A DNA stretch of 44,320 nt, from the NCBI GenBank assembly GCA_964472565.1, contig CAYYNB010000030.1:1-44320 (forward strand). The letters run 5' to 3'. The notes under the pieces were generated by a model. It searched no databases. It was not told the DNA's origin and saw nothing but the letters and a program-made list of their open reading frames with translations. The number at the start of each line of letters is the position of its first letter. The stretch's first letter is position 1. This stretch comes from DATAMF01 sp964472565 (GTDB taxonomy: Bacteria > Chloroflexota > Anaerolineae > Aggregatilineales > Aggregatilineaceae). A program made the translations under genes and the position numbers. Of this stretch, positions 8,074 to 16,872 are shown piece after piece.

Positions 8074-9111
8074 ATGACAATGGACATTCAGCGCGCAATT
8101 GAAATCATTTCCCGGTTTGGACATCTCCAGATCGACGAAGCCGAAGCGGTGATGGGTCAAATCATGGCTGGCGAAGCATCCGAAGCGCAGATCGGCGCTT
8201 ATCTGATGGGGCTGCGCATGAAGGGCGAAACCATGGACGAAATCATTGGCAGCGCCCGCGCTATGCGCGCCAACGCGCTTCGCGTGCCCACCCAAACTAC
8301 AAGCGATCTGTTGGATACCTGTGGCACAGGTGGCGACAAATCGGGGACATTCAATATCAGCACCACCGTCGCGTTTGTGGCAGCGGGCGCAGGTCTAAAA
8401 ATCGCGAAACATGGCAACCGCGCCGCGACCAGCAAATGCGGCAGCGCTGATGTGCTGGCCGAACTCGGCGTGAATCTCGACCTGACGCCGGAGCAGGTCG
8501 GCCAATGTATTGATGAGATCGGCATTGGGTTTCTGTTCGCGCCGCGCCTTCACCCCGCCATGAAACATGCGATTGGGCCGCGCCGTCAGCTTGCTGTGCG
8601 CACAATCTTTAATCTGCTTGGTCCGCTGACCAATCCGGCAGGCGCACAGCGGCAGTTGATGGGCGTTTTTGCGCAGGATTTAACCGACTTTATCGCGCAT
8701 GTGTTAGGCGAACTTGGCTCCAAATCTGCGCTTGTGGTCTGCGGTTATGGCGGCTTGGACGAATTGACGACGACAGGCCCCAACCAGATCAGCCATTATC
8801 AAAATGGCGCTGTTCAGAGTTATGAACTTGATCCCACCGATTATGATCTCGAACCGGCGCACATCTCTGATCTGGTTGGCGGCGATGCAGCGACCAATGC
8901 GGCGATCCTGAACGGTATCTTGAGCGGCACCCTCAACAGCGCCAAGCGCGACGTGGTTTTACTCAATTCTGGGGCGGCTTTGGTTGCAGGCGGGAAGGTT
9001 GATAATATTAAGGATGGCATTGAGCTTGCCAAAGAGATCATTTCGAACGGTGCGGCTCTCGCCAAACTTAACCAGTTAATTGAGTATAGCCGGGAACTTG
9101 CCCATGCCTGA
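8074..9111 (+). CDS. trpD: Anthranilate phosphoribosyltransferase
   Basis: TrpD transfers the phosphoribosyl group of PRPP to anthranilate. I choose the ATG at 8074, preceded by AAGGAG, giving 345 residues. A longer frame from 8017 would overlap trpG and add a non-family leader. The PRPP-binding DTCGTGGDKSGTFNIST lies at residues 81-97, and KHGNRAATSKCGSADVLAELG follows. It is a normal-length enzyme located 13 bases after trpG. Confidence 0.96.
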   Translation: MTMDIQRAIEIISRFGHLQIDEAEAVMGQIMAGEASEAQIGAYLMGLRMKGETMDEIIGSARAMRANALRVPTQTTSDLLDTCGTGGDKSGTFNISTTVAFVAAGAGLKIAKHGNRAATSKCGSADVLAELGVNLDLTPEQVGQCIDEIGIGFLFAPRLHPAMKHAIGPRRQLAVRTIFNLLGPLTNPAGAQRQLMGVFAQDLTDFIAHVLGELGSKSALVVCGYGGLDELTTTGPNQISHYQNGAVQSYELDPTDYDLEPAHISDLVGGDAATNAAILNGILSGTLNSAKRDVVLLNSGAALVAGGKVDNIKDGIELAKEIISNGAALAKLNQLIEYSRELAHA

Positions 9112-9916
9112 TCACTTTATTCGCACGAATACAATATTAGACAAAATTTTAGAACAAAAGATACAGGAACTCGCGCAGGGGAAATCCAGAGTTGCCTCCG
9201 CGCACATGACGGCGGCAGTGAACATTGCGCCCAACCCGCGCGATTTTGTGGCGGCGCTGCGGCGCGATACAGTGGCCCTCATTGCCGAGATCAAACATGC
9301 ATCACCGTCACGCGGCATTCTGATCGATCCGTTTGACCCGCTGGCGCTCGGCCAAACCTACGATCAAAACGGCGCGGCGGCGATCTCTGTGCTGACAGAT
9401 CAGGAATTTTTTAAGGGTCACTTGAACGATCTGGCCGTCGTACGGCGCGCGGTTAAAGTGCCGGTGCTGCGCAAGGATTTTCTGATCGATGAGTTTCAGG
9501 TGTACCAGAGCCGCGCAGCGGGTGCGGACGCAATCCTGCTCATTACTGCCGTGTTAGATGACGTGCAGTTGGATGACTTCTATTCGCTGATCTCCGATTT
9601 CGATATGGCGGCGCTGGTCGAAGTGCATAACGAACAGGAACTGGAGCGGGCTTTGCGTATCAGCCCACAGATCATCGGCATCAATAACCGTGATCTAAAG
9701 ACGTTTGAGGTGGATTTGGACACGACCGCGCGCCTCATTAAGTTGATTCCGCCAGAGATCACAGTGGTTGCAGAAAGCGGCATCTTCACCGGAGATGACG
9801 TGCGGAAAATGGGCGAATTAGGCGTGCATGCGGTGCTGGTTGGCGAAGCGCTGGTCAAGGCAGAAAATATCGCGGCGCAGGTGCGCGATCTAAGCAGTCA
9901 GGAGCGAGGCGCATGA
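9104..9916 (+). CDS. trpC: Indole-3-glycerol phosphate synthase
   Basis: TrpC closes the indole ring from carboxyphenylamino-deoxyribulose phosphate. The ATG at 9104 overlaps the end of trpD by 8 bases and gives 270 residues, the usual size for the separate TIM-barrel enzyme. Visible family motifs are IAEIKHASPSRG with the catalytic Lys, VLRKDFLIDEFQVYQSRAAGAD, GINNRDLKTFEVD and the phosphate-binding AESGIFTGDDV. The protein starts with a hydrophilic N-terminal extension before the barrel, common in this family. Confidence 0.96.
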   Translation: MPDHFIRTNTILDKILEQKIQELAQGKSRVASAHMTAAVNIAPNPRDFVAALRRDTVALIAEIKHASPSRGILIDPFDPLALGQTYDQNGAAAISVLTDQEFFKGHLNDLAVVRRAVKVPVLRKDFLIDEFQVYQSRAAGADAILLITAVLDDVQLDDFYSLISDFDMAALVEVHNEQELERALRISPQIIGINNRDLKTFEVDLDTTARLIKLIPPEITVVAESGIFTGDDVRKMGELGVHAVLVGEALVKAENIAAQVRDLSSQERGA

Positions 9917-10599
9917 CATACGTCAAAATTTGCGGCATCACGACCCTGGAAGACGCGCTGGCCTGTGCTGAACTGGGCGCGGATATGCTCGGCTTCAATT
10001 TTTACCGCAAAACACCGCGTTATGTCGCGCCTGGCACCGCAGGTTTGATTGTGGATGCGCTGCGGCAGAACTTTGGCGCAGACTGTCCGCTGCTGGTGGG
10101 TGTGTTTGTCAACGAGAGCCGCGAGAGTATCCGGCAAATAATGGATGACGCAGGGTTGGACCTGGCGCAGTTGAGCGGCGACGAACCGAGTAATTTTTTG
10201 TCTCGGCTGGACCGTCCCGTGATCAAAGCGATTCGTCCTCGCCAGCTTAACGAAGCCTGTGATCAAGCGGTACAGTATATTCGGCATGCACCATCGGATG
10301 AGCGAATGCCTTCCATCCTGGTCGATGCCTACCACAAAGAGTTATATGGCGGTACGGGCGAACAGGCGAGCATCGAGGCCGCGTTAGCGGCTAAAGCGCT
10401 GGTGCCGCGTTTGATGTTGGCCGGGGGCTTGAATCCCGACAATGTTGCCGCGCGCGTACAGGCAATTCAGCCCTGGGCCGTCGATGTGGCAAGCGGCGTC
10501 GAAAACGGCACGCCGGGCGTTAAGGATCGGGAGAAAGTCCAGGCGTTTATTGAAGCCGTGCGTTTGGCTTCTGGAGATAACTATGGACGTGACAATTGA
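9913..10599 (+). CDS. trpF: Phosphoribosylanthranilate isomerase
   Basis: TrpF carries out the Amadori rearrangement before TrpC. The 228-residue barrel begins with VKICGITTLEDA, which carries the catalytic cysteine, and has GVFVNES in the next strand. LAGGLNPDNV and VDVASGVE near the end form the phosphate site. The start overlaps the trpC stop as ATGA. The 3' end overlaps the next gene, an acetyltransferase, by 17 bases. Confidence 0.95.
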   Translation: MTYVKICGITTLEDALACAELGADMLGFNFYRKTPRYVAPGTAGLIVDALRQNFGADCPLLVGVFVNESRESIRQIMDDAGLDLAQLSGDEPSNFLSRLDRPVIKAIRPRQLNEACDQAVQYIRHAPSDERMPSILVDAYHKELYGGTGEQASIEAALAAKALVPRLMLAGGLNPDNVAARVQAIQPWAVDVASGVENGTPGVKDREKVQAFIEAVRLASGDNYGRDN

Positions 10600-11077
10600 G
10601 CCGATGAATCCTGCTGATTGGGATGCGGTTCGAGCGATTTATCAGGAAGGAATCGATACAGGACTCGCCACCTTTGAATTAACGTCACCTGAATGGGAAA
10701 TTTGGGACAAAGCGCATCTGGCGGTCTGCCGATTGGTCGCCAAACGGGATGGACAAGTGCTTGGCTGGGCGGCGCTAAGTCCGTATTCCAGCCGGGCCGT
10801 GTATGCGGGTGTGGCGGAAGTCAGCGTTTATATTGGCGCAGCGGCGCGCGGACAAGGAATCGGTAAGACCTTACTCAACGCCCTGATCGAAGAATCCGAG
10901 CGGTGCGGGCTGTGGACGTTACAAGCCGGCATTATGTCCAATAATGCCGCCAGTATCAGATTGCATCGGCTTTGCGGCTTCCGCGAAGTTGGTTATCGGG
11001 AGCGAATTGGTCAATTGCACGGAGTTTGGAGCAATGTGGTTCTGATGGAGCGCCGGAGTTTAACAGTAGGTAGATAA
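10583..11077 (+). CDS. GNAT-family N-acetyltransferase, phosphinothricin acetyltransferase-like
   Basis: This 164-residue GNAT protein starts at the ATG at 10583 inside the end of trpF. Upstream in-frame sequence is merely trpF read in another frame. IEPMNPADWDAVRAIYQEGIDTGLAT at the front and the acetyl-CoA loop AARGQGIG in the middle match the Pat/Bar/MnaT group. That group acetylates the amino group of phosphinothricin, methionine sulfone and sometimes tryptophan or other amino acids. Its place between trpF and trpB means it is made with the Trp enzymes. A link to indole, anthranilate or Trp chemistry is possible but unproven. Confidence 0.85.
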   Translation: MDVTIEPMNPADWDAVRAIYQEGIDTGLATFELTSPEWEIWDKAHLAVCRLVAKRDGQVLGWAALSPYSSRAVYAGVAEVSVYIGAAARGQGIGKTLLNALIEESERCGLWTLQAGIMSNNAASIRLHRLCGFREVGYRERIGQLHGVWSNVVLMERRSLTVGR

Positions 11078-12289
11078 ATGATGCAAGGACAAAATGTACC
11101 CGACGAACGCGGCTATTTCGGGGAGTTCGGCGGGCGATTCGTGCCGGAGACACTGATCCCGGCATTGGATGAATTGACAGCCGCTTACGAGGCCGCGCTG
11201 GTCGATCCTGAATTTCAGACGCAGTTCGCGGAACTACAGCGGACCTATACGGGGCGTCCGACGCCAATCACGTATGCAAAACGGCTGTCGGAACATCTGG
11301 GCGGCGCGCAGATTTATCTGAAGCGCGAAGATTTAGCCCATACCGGCGCACATAAGATCAATAATGCACTGGGGCAGGCACTCCTGGCCCAGCGGATGGG
11401 CAAACGACGCATTGTGGCCGAAACGGGTGCAGGTCAGCATGGAGTCGCCAGCGCAACGGTGGCGGCGCTGCTCGGCCTCGAATGTCATGTATACATGGGC
11501 AGTGTGGATATGGCGCGGCAGCAGCCGAACGTTTTTCGCATGCAACTGCTGGGCACCGAAGTGATCCCGGTAGAAAGCGGCAGCCGCACGCTGAAGGATG
11601 CCATCAATGAGGCTATCCGCGACTGGGTTACAAATGTGCGCACCACGCACTATTTACTCGGCTCAGCATTAGGACCACATCCGTATCCGCGCATGGTCCG
11701 CGATTTCCAGAGCGTGATCGGAATCGAGGCGCGGCAGCAGATGTTGGACGAAGTAGGGCGTCTGCCGGATGCATGTATCGCCTGCGTGGGCGGCGGCAGT
11801 AATGCCATTGGGCTGTTTCATGCCTTCCGTGATGATGCCGATGTGGATCTAATCGGGGTCGAAGCGGGCGGACGCGGGATCGAAAGCGGCGAACACGCGG
11901 CGCGGTTTGCTGATCCGCGTATTGGCAGGCCAGGTGTGCTGCAAGGAACCCGATCTTTTGTGCTGCAAGATGAGGATGGGCAGATTCGGAATACACACAG
12001 CATTTCCGCCGGGCTGGATTATGCGTCGGTTGGCCCCGAACATGCTTATCTGCGCAAGATGGAGCGCGCGTATTACACCACAGCGAATGATGATGCCGCG
12101 CTTGAAGCATTCCAAATGCTATGCAAACTGGAAGGCATCATCCCGGCGTTGGAAAGTTCACATGCCGTCGCAGAAGTGATCCGTTATGCGCCGCAGTTGC
12201 CGAAAAATGCCGTTGTCCTGGTCAACCTGTCCGGGCGCGGCGATAAGGATTTGGATACGGTGATTAAGGAATTGGGGGAACAGCGGTGA
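11078..12289 (+). CDS. trpB: Tryptophan synthase beta subunit
   Basis: TrpB condenses indole with serine using PLP. This is the TrpB1-type of 403 residues: GYFGEFGGRFVPETL at the N-terminus, KREDLAHTGAHKINNALG with the PLP lysine (K93), AETGAGQHG with the catalytic Glu, and the GGGSNAIG phosphate loop. The gene begins directly after the acetyltransferase stop with ATGATG. Its stop overlaps the GTG of trpA, so equal synthesis of the two subunits is likely. Confidence 0.97.
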   Translation: MMQGQNVPDERGYFGEFGGRFVPETLIPALDELTAAYEAALVDPEFQTQFAELQRTYTGRPTPITYAKRLSEHLGGAQIYLKREDLAHTGAHKINNALGQALLAQRMGKRRIVAETGAGQHGVASATVAALLGLECHVYMGSVDMARQQPNVFRMQLLGTEVIPVESGSRTLKDAINEAIRDWVTNVRTTHYLLGSALGPHPYPRMVRDFQSVIGIEARQQMLDEVGRLPDACIACVGGGSNAIGLFHAFRDDADVDLIGVEAGGRGIESGEHAARFADPRIGRPGVLQGTRSFVLQDEDGQIRNTHSISAGLDYASVGPEHAYLRKMERAYYTTANDDAALEAFQMLCKLEGIIPALESSHAVAEVIRYAPQLPKNAVVLVNLSGRGDKDLDTVIKELGEQR

Positions 12290-13068
12290 AAACGGGACTG
12301 GATGCGATTGCTGCTATGTTTGCGCGAGCGCGATCTCAACAGCGCGCGGCGTTTCTGCCCTATTTCCCTATCGGGTATCCGTCCTATGCCGAGTCGCTCG
12401 ACATCATTACCGCTCTCGCGGAAGAAGGCGTAGATGGCTTTGAAATCGGTGTGCCGTTCAGCGATCCGCTGGCCGACGGACCGACGATTCAAGCAGCCAC
12501 ACAGATCGCACTCGAAAATGGCACGACAACCCGCGTTTGCCTGGATGCGGTGCGTGAACTGCGGGCGCGCGGCGTGACACAGCCGATGCTGCTGATGGGC
12601 TATTTAAATCCGGTGCTGGCCTATGGACCGGAAAAGTTCGTGCATGACGCCAAATCTGCGGGCGCCGATGGCCTGATCATTCCTGATCTGCCGCCGGAAG
12701 AAGCCCACCTGTTGATGTCAGCCTGCGCGAAAGAAGGTTTGGCGCTGGTGTTTTTCCTGGCTCCGACAAGCAACAAAACCCGAATCGAACTGGTGGGCCA
12801 ACAGGCAACCGGATTCATTTATGTGGTGTCGGTGACGGGCGTGACCGGCGCGCGGACGGAACTACCGGCGGATTTAACCGCCTTTATCGAGCGGGTGCGC
12901 GAGAAAACCAATCAACCGTTGGTGATGGGCTTTGGCATCAGCCAGGCGGAACAGGTGCAGATGGTGAGCAAACTGGTGGATGGTTTTATCGTCGGCAGCG
13001 CGCTGATTCGCACTGCGGGTTCGGGCGGCGCAGCGGCAGCGCGTGAATTTGTCACCGCCCTGCGCTAA
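12286..13068 (+). CDS. trpA: Tryptophan synthase alpha subunit
   Basis: TrpA cleaves indole-3-glycerol phosphate and passes indole to TrpB. The start codon is GTG, overlapping the trpB stop (GTGA). The 260-residue barrel has the two catalytic acids in FEIGVPFSDPLADGP (E53, D64) and the VVSVTGVTGARTE and GFGIS phosphate segments. This is the last Trp enzyme gene. No terminator follows before the MutS-like gene 23 bases later. Confidence 0.97.
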   Translation: MKTGLDAIAAMFARARSQQRAAFLPYFPIGYPSYAESLDIITALAEEGVDGFEIGVPFSDPLADGPTIQAATQIALENGTTTRVCLDAVRELRARGVTQPMLLMGYLNPVLAYGPEKFVHDAKSAGADGLIIPDLPPEEAHLLMSACAKEGLALVFFLAPTSNKTRIELVGQQATGFIYVVSVTGVTGARTELPADLTAFIERVREKTNQPLVMGFGISQAEQVQMVSKLVDGFIVGSALIRTAGSGGAAAAREFVTALR

Positions 13069-13091
13069 ACCTCCCGGCTACAAGTGAATTC

Positions 13092-14771
13092 ATGGCATTC
13101 AACCGTTCACCGTATGATCTCAGTTTGTTATGGCCGCCGGACTACCAGCGATCTGATTCGGTGCGGTTGAATGCCCATGCGATTACCGACCTCGACCTGG
13201 ATCATACTGTCGCGGCGCTCGTGCCGTCGCGCCGTTACACAAGTGAAATTCGATCTGTCCTGCTCAATCTGTGCGATTCGTCGGCTGTTATCAATTACCG
13301 TCAGGCCATCCTGACGGAATTTTTTGAGCACCCTGAACTGGTCAGTGGGCTGAACAAATTGCTGCCCGAAATTGAAGCGCTGGATCATTTCGGGTATACG
13401 CAGCGTTCCGGGCACACACCGCTGCATGAAATTGTATGGCGAGTGGGACAACTCGAAAGTTATGTCACATGTGTCAGCGGATTACATGATCTGCTGATCC
13501 AACGAACGTTAGAATCTGACGGACTGCGGCGCTTAAAGGACCGGATCACGGAGATCGCAAACAGCAAGGATTTTCAGTCGCTGGCCGCTGAACTGCCGGA
13601 GATGCTGTCCCAAGTGCGCAGCATTGCCAGCATCACCATCGGGGTTAATCTGGATGAGCAGCTTCGCCCGGTGGGGGCAACCTTGCTCTCGATCAACAAA
13701 AAGAAGTTTCGGGGATTAGGATCATCGCTGCTCGGCGTATTGTTTAACATCCCCAATGAATGGGAAGGGATCGCGGGGCTGCATACGGTTTCGAACTCGA
13801 TCAGTCCTTCTGGTGTTGATCTCAGCGATCCGATGATGTACCCGTTGTTCCGCGATCTGGCGCAGGTGGTCAAGCAGGCAAGCCGTCCGGTAGCCGATGC
13901 CTTACAGCGTTACACACGCATCAATACGCAGTTTTTGGGCACACTAAAAATTGAACTCGCGTTTTACCTGGGCGCTGTGGAATTGTTCAACCAGCTCACC
14001 GCAGCCGGATTGCCAATCTGTCGTCCAGAAATCTGCCCACAGCAGGAACGTACCTGTGAAGCATCGGAAACGTATAATCTCAACCTGGCGATCCGGCTGT
14101 TGGCAAAAGGCGAAAAACAGTTAGAAGCCCTCGTTGTCAAAAATGACGTGAAGTTTGACTCCAATGCACGAATTTTTATCCTGACAGGGCCAAACCAGGG
14201 CGGCAAAACAACCTATACACAAGCCATTGGATTAATCCATGTGTTGGCGCAGGCCGGACTCTATGTTCCCGGAAGCGGTGCAAAGGTCAGCCCGGTAGAC
14301 AGCATCTTTACGCATTTTCCGGTTCAGGAAGCGCCAGAAATGGAAGCCGGGCGGTTGGGTGAAGAATCGCGCCGGTTGAGCGAAATATTTGCTCAAGTCA
14401 CCCGCTACAGTTTGGTTCTGCTCAATGAGTCATTGTCCAGCACAAGTTTTGGCGAAAGCCTCTATCTCGCGCGGGATATTGTGGCCGTCTTGCGACGATT
14501 GGGTGCGCGTGCTATCTATGCGACTCATTTGCATGAACTGGCGGAACAAGTTGATACATTAAATGTTGAGATTCCAGGTGACAGCAATGTTGCCAGTTTA
14601 ATTTCGGTGGTGGGTGACAGCCATAATGGCGAAGTCAGCCAAACCTTCAGGATTATTCCCGGTCCACCGATGGGCCGCAGTTATGCGAAAGAAGTAGCAG
14701 CCCGGTATGGCATCAGCTATGAACAGTTGATGCAAGCCCTTCGTTCTCGCGGTGTCGTGGACAGCGAATAA
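13092..14771 (+). CDS. MutS-family ATPase lacking the mismatch-recognition domain
   Basis: The 559-residue protein has a helical clamp/lever-like region (about 1-340) followed by a MutS domain V ATPase. Walker A is TGPNQGGKTTY (K372). The Walker B region reads LVLLNESLSSTS, with Asn445-Glu446 where MutS has Asp-Glu. ATHLHELAEQVD is the distal His loop. There is no N-terminal MutS domain I and no C-terminal Smr nuclease, so it is neither canonical MutS nor MutS2; it belongs to the MutS-like (domain III/V) proteins of unclear function. It follows trpA closely and is probably transcribed with the operon. Confidence 0.82.
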   Translation: MAFNRSPYDLSLLWPPDYQRSDSVRLNAHAITDLDLDHTVAALVPSRRYTSEIRSVLLNLCDSSAVINYRQAILTEFFEHPELVSGLNKLLPEIEALDHFGYTQRSGHTPLHEIVWRVGQLESYVTCVSGLHDLLIQRTLESDGLRRLKDRITEIANSKDFQSLAAELPEMLSQVRSIASITIGVNLDEQLRPVGATLLSINKKKFRGLGSSLLGVLFNIPNEWEGIAGLHTVSNSISPSGVDLSDPMMYPLFRDLAQVVKQASRPVADALQRYTRINTQFLGTLKIELAFYLGAVELFNQLTAAGLPICRPEICPQQERTCEASETYNLNLAIRLLAKGEKQLEALVVKNDVKFDSNARIFILTGPNQGGKTTYTQAIGLIHVLAQAGLYVPGSGAKVSPVDSIFTHFPVQEAPEMEAGRLGEESRRLSEIFAQVTRYSLVLLNESLSSTSFGESLYLARDIVAVLRRLGARAIYATHLHELAEQVDTLNVEIPGDSNVASLISVVGDSHNGEVSQTFRIIPGPPMGRSYAKEVAARYGISYEQLMQALRSRGVVDSE

Positions 14772-14773
14772 CC

Positions 14774-14800
14774 CCCCTTGAGTTCTGCATTGTAAAGGGG
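14774..14800 (+). terminator. Weak hairpin after the trp operon
   Basis: CCCCTT (14774-14779) can pair with AAGGGG (14795-14800) just after the MutS-like stop. There is no T run, so termination is uncertain. The 168-base gap to the kinase gene also holds a GTTCAC/GTGAAC inverted repeat (14834-14839, 14855-14860) and AT-rich sequence, but I see no clear promoter. Confidence 0.35.
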
Positions 14801-14939
14801 CACCTAGAGAATATGTTCAATCCTGTCATCACCGTTCACATACTAACCTGGATGGTGAACTTTAATGGTTAATTTGTTAGTGATCTGCGCAATATTAGTC
14901 TAAAATTTATTAAAAGGTAGTTAAACTGGTGGAACTTAC

Positions 14940-16841
14940 GTGTTGCGAGGAGATGATCCGACTTATGAACAGTTAGCATCGGCATACCGTAAACTTGAGG
15001 CTGAAAAACAGCATTATCAAGCTTTGTTTAAAGCGGCGCCCGATGCCTATTTGCTCACCGATACCCAACTACAAATCATCGATGCGAACGAAGCCGCGGA
15101 ACAATTCTTCGATTCATCGGGCGAATTAATTGTTGGGAAGGCTTTAAGTACGTTTGTTACCGAAGCGGATCAAATAGAGTTCAAAACGTGGATTTCATGG
15201 CTTGACCTTGAGGATAAAATACAAAAATATGGTGTTGCCGTCCGAACCGCAACGGGAACAAACTTTCGGGCAAATGTGACCTGCTGGCAAATCAACCACA
15301 TGCTGCACTGGCATCTGCGCAGTGTGACTGAATTTCCGTGTTCAGAAGAAGATCAGCTTTATCTCTCCGCCGTTCTGCAACATTCCGATGATCCTATTAT
15401 TGGGCGTAACCTGGACGGGGTGATTGTCACCTGGAACCGCGGAGCCGAACGGGTTTATGGATACAAAGCTGAAGAAGCGTTGGGCCAACCGATTACGATA
15501 TTAACCCCCCCGGAATATGAAGACGAACACCAATATTTACTGAACAGCCTGAAGCGGGGAGAACGGATCATCTCTTTTGAAACCAAACGGCTCCGCAAAG
15601 ATGGGACTATCTTAGAAATTTCTTTGACTGCCTCCCCGATTCGCGATGATGAAGGGCGGATCATTGGTATATCCGCAATTGCGCGCGATATTACCGAACG
15701 CAAATGGGCTGAACAGCTTATTGCTCAAGCGCATAATCGCGCGTTGCAGCAGCGGCGACAACTGCGCACCGTGTTAGCCGCGCTGCCCGTCGGTGTATTG
15801 ATTGCGGATGCTGTGGGGCGAATCGTTGAAACCAATGATGAAATGGCGCGCATTCTCGGCGGTTCGGTTCCGCTGGCGAAAAGCATTCGAGACTACAGCA
15901 TATATAAAGGAAGGCATCCGAACTCCGGACAGTTAATACAAGCAGAAGATTGGGGATTGGCGCGGGCGCTGCAAGCGGGGGAAACGATCAACGGGGAAGT
16001 GATCCTCCTGGAACGTCAGGATGGCACACAGGTCACGATCCTGAGTTCTGCCGCGCCTATTCGTAATGAAGATGGACAGGTCGTGGGTGGGGTAGCGGCT
16101 CTTATGGACATTACGGCGCATCGACAGGCCGAACGACAAGCCTTTGCCGAACGAGAACGCGTGCGGCTGATAACCGATTTCGTCCGGGATATTTCACATG
16201 ATTTCAAGACCCCTTTGTCGACCATTAACACCAGCGCTTATTTAATCCAAAAGATTCACGATCCTGAACATCAAAAACAGCATGTTTTGCTCATCTATCG
16301 CCAAACAGAACGGCTTGCCCAACTGCTTGAAGGCCTGTTGACGATGACACGCCTGGATAGTGATGCAACCTTGTCGATGCGTTCCCTCGCGCTTAATCGT
16401 GTGGTTGAAGATGCCGTGAGCCAGCTTATGTCGTCCATCGAAGAAAAGAATCTCCGCCTGGACCTCAAACTGACCCCTCAAGCACCTATGATCCTGGCGG
16501 ATGAAGCTGAATTAGAACGAGCATTATCCGAACTGGTCCAGAATGCAGTGCAGTTCACACCGTCAGAAGGAATGATTACGATTCGAACCTCAATAGAAGC
16601 GCAAAATGCGATTGTCACTGTTCAGGATACGGGCTGTGGGATCAACCAGGACGATTTGCCCCACATTTTCAACCGGCTCTACCGGGTTGATAAGGCCCGG
16701 TCAGCCCGCACAGGCGGGGTCGGATTGGGTCTGGCCATTGCCAAAAAGGTGGTGGACTTGCATAATGGTCAGATCGAAGTTAAAAGTAAGCCGCGCCAAG
16801 GGAGCACATTTCGCGTTGTCTTCCCCATGGAACCCCACTAA
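14940..16841 (+). CDS. Cytoplasmic PAS-domain sensor histidine kinase
   Basis: The 633-residue protein starts at a GTG (a TTG follows directly). It has three PAS-type segments: about residues 20-130, 140-255 (with a clear PAC end, ISAIARDITERK) and 275-400 (ending VAALMDITAHRQ). The HisKA box is DISHDFKTPLS with phospho-acceptor H420. The ATPase domain has the N box ELVQNAVQFTP, DTGCGI and GVGLGLAIAKK. No signal peptide or membrane segment is visible, so it senses a cytoplasmic or diffusible cue. No response regulator is encoded next to it; the partner is unknown. Confidence 0.93.
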   Translation: MLRGDDPTYEQLASAYRKLEAEKQHYQALFKAAPDAYLLTDTQLQIIDANEAAEQFFDSSGELIVGKALSTFVTEADQIEFKTWISWLDLEDKIQKYGVAVRTATGTNFRANVTCWQINHMLHWHLRSVTEFPCSEEDQLYLSAVLQHSDDPIIGRNLDGVIVTWNRGAERVYGYKAEEALGQPITILTPPEYEDEHQYLLNSLKRGERIISFETKRLRKDGTILEISLTASPIRDDEGRIIGISAIARDITERKWAEQLIAQAHNRALQQRRQLRTVLAALPVGVLIADAVGRIVETNDEMARILGGSVPLAKSIRDYSIYKGRHPNSGQLIQAEDWGLARALQAGETINGEVILLERQDGTQVTILSSAAPIRNEDGQVVGGVAALMDITAHRQAERQAFAERERVRLITDFVRDISHDFKTPLSTINTSAYLIQKIHDPEHQKQHVLLIYRQTERLAQLLEGLLTMTRLDSDATLSMRSLALNRVVEDAVSQLMSSIEEKNLRLDLKLTPQAPMILADEAELERALSELVQNAVQFTPSEGMITIRTSIEAQNAIVTVQDTGCGINQDDLPHIFNRLYRVDKARSARTGGVGLGLAIAKKVVDLHNGQIEVKSKPRQGSTFRVVFPMEPH

Positions 16842-16872
16842 ACTATAGCTGATTTCGAGACAAGGTTACCCT

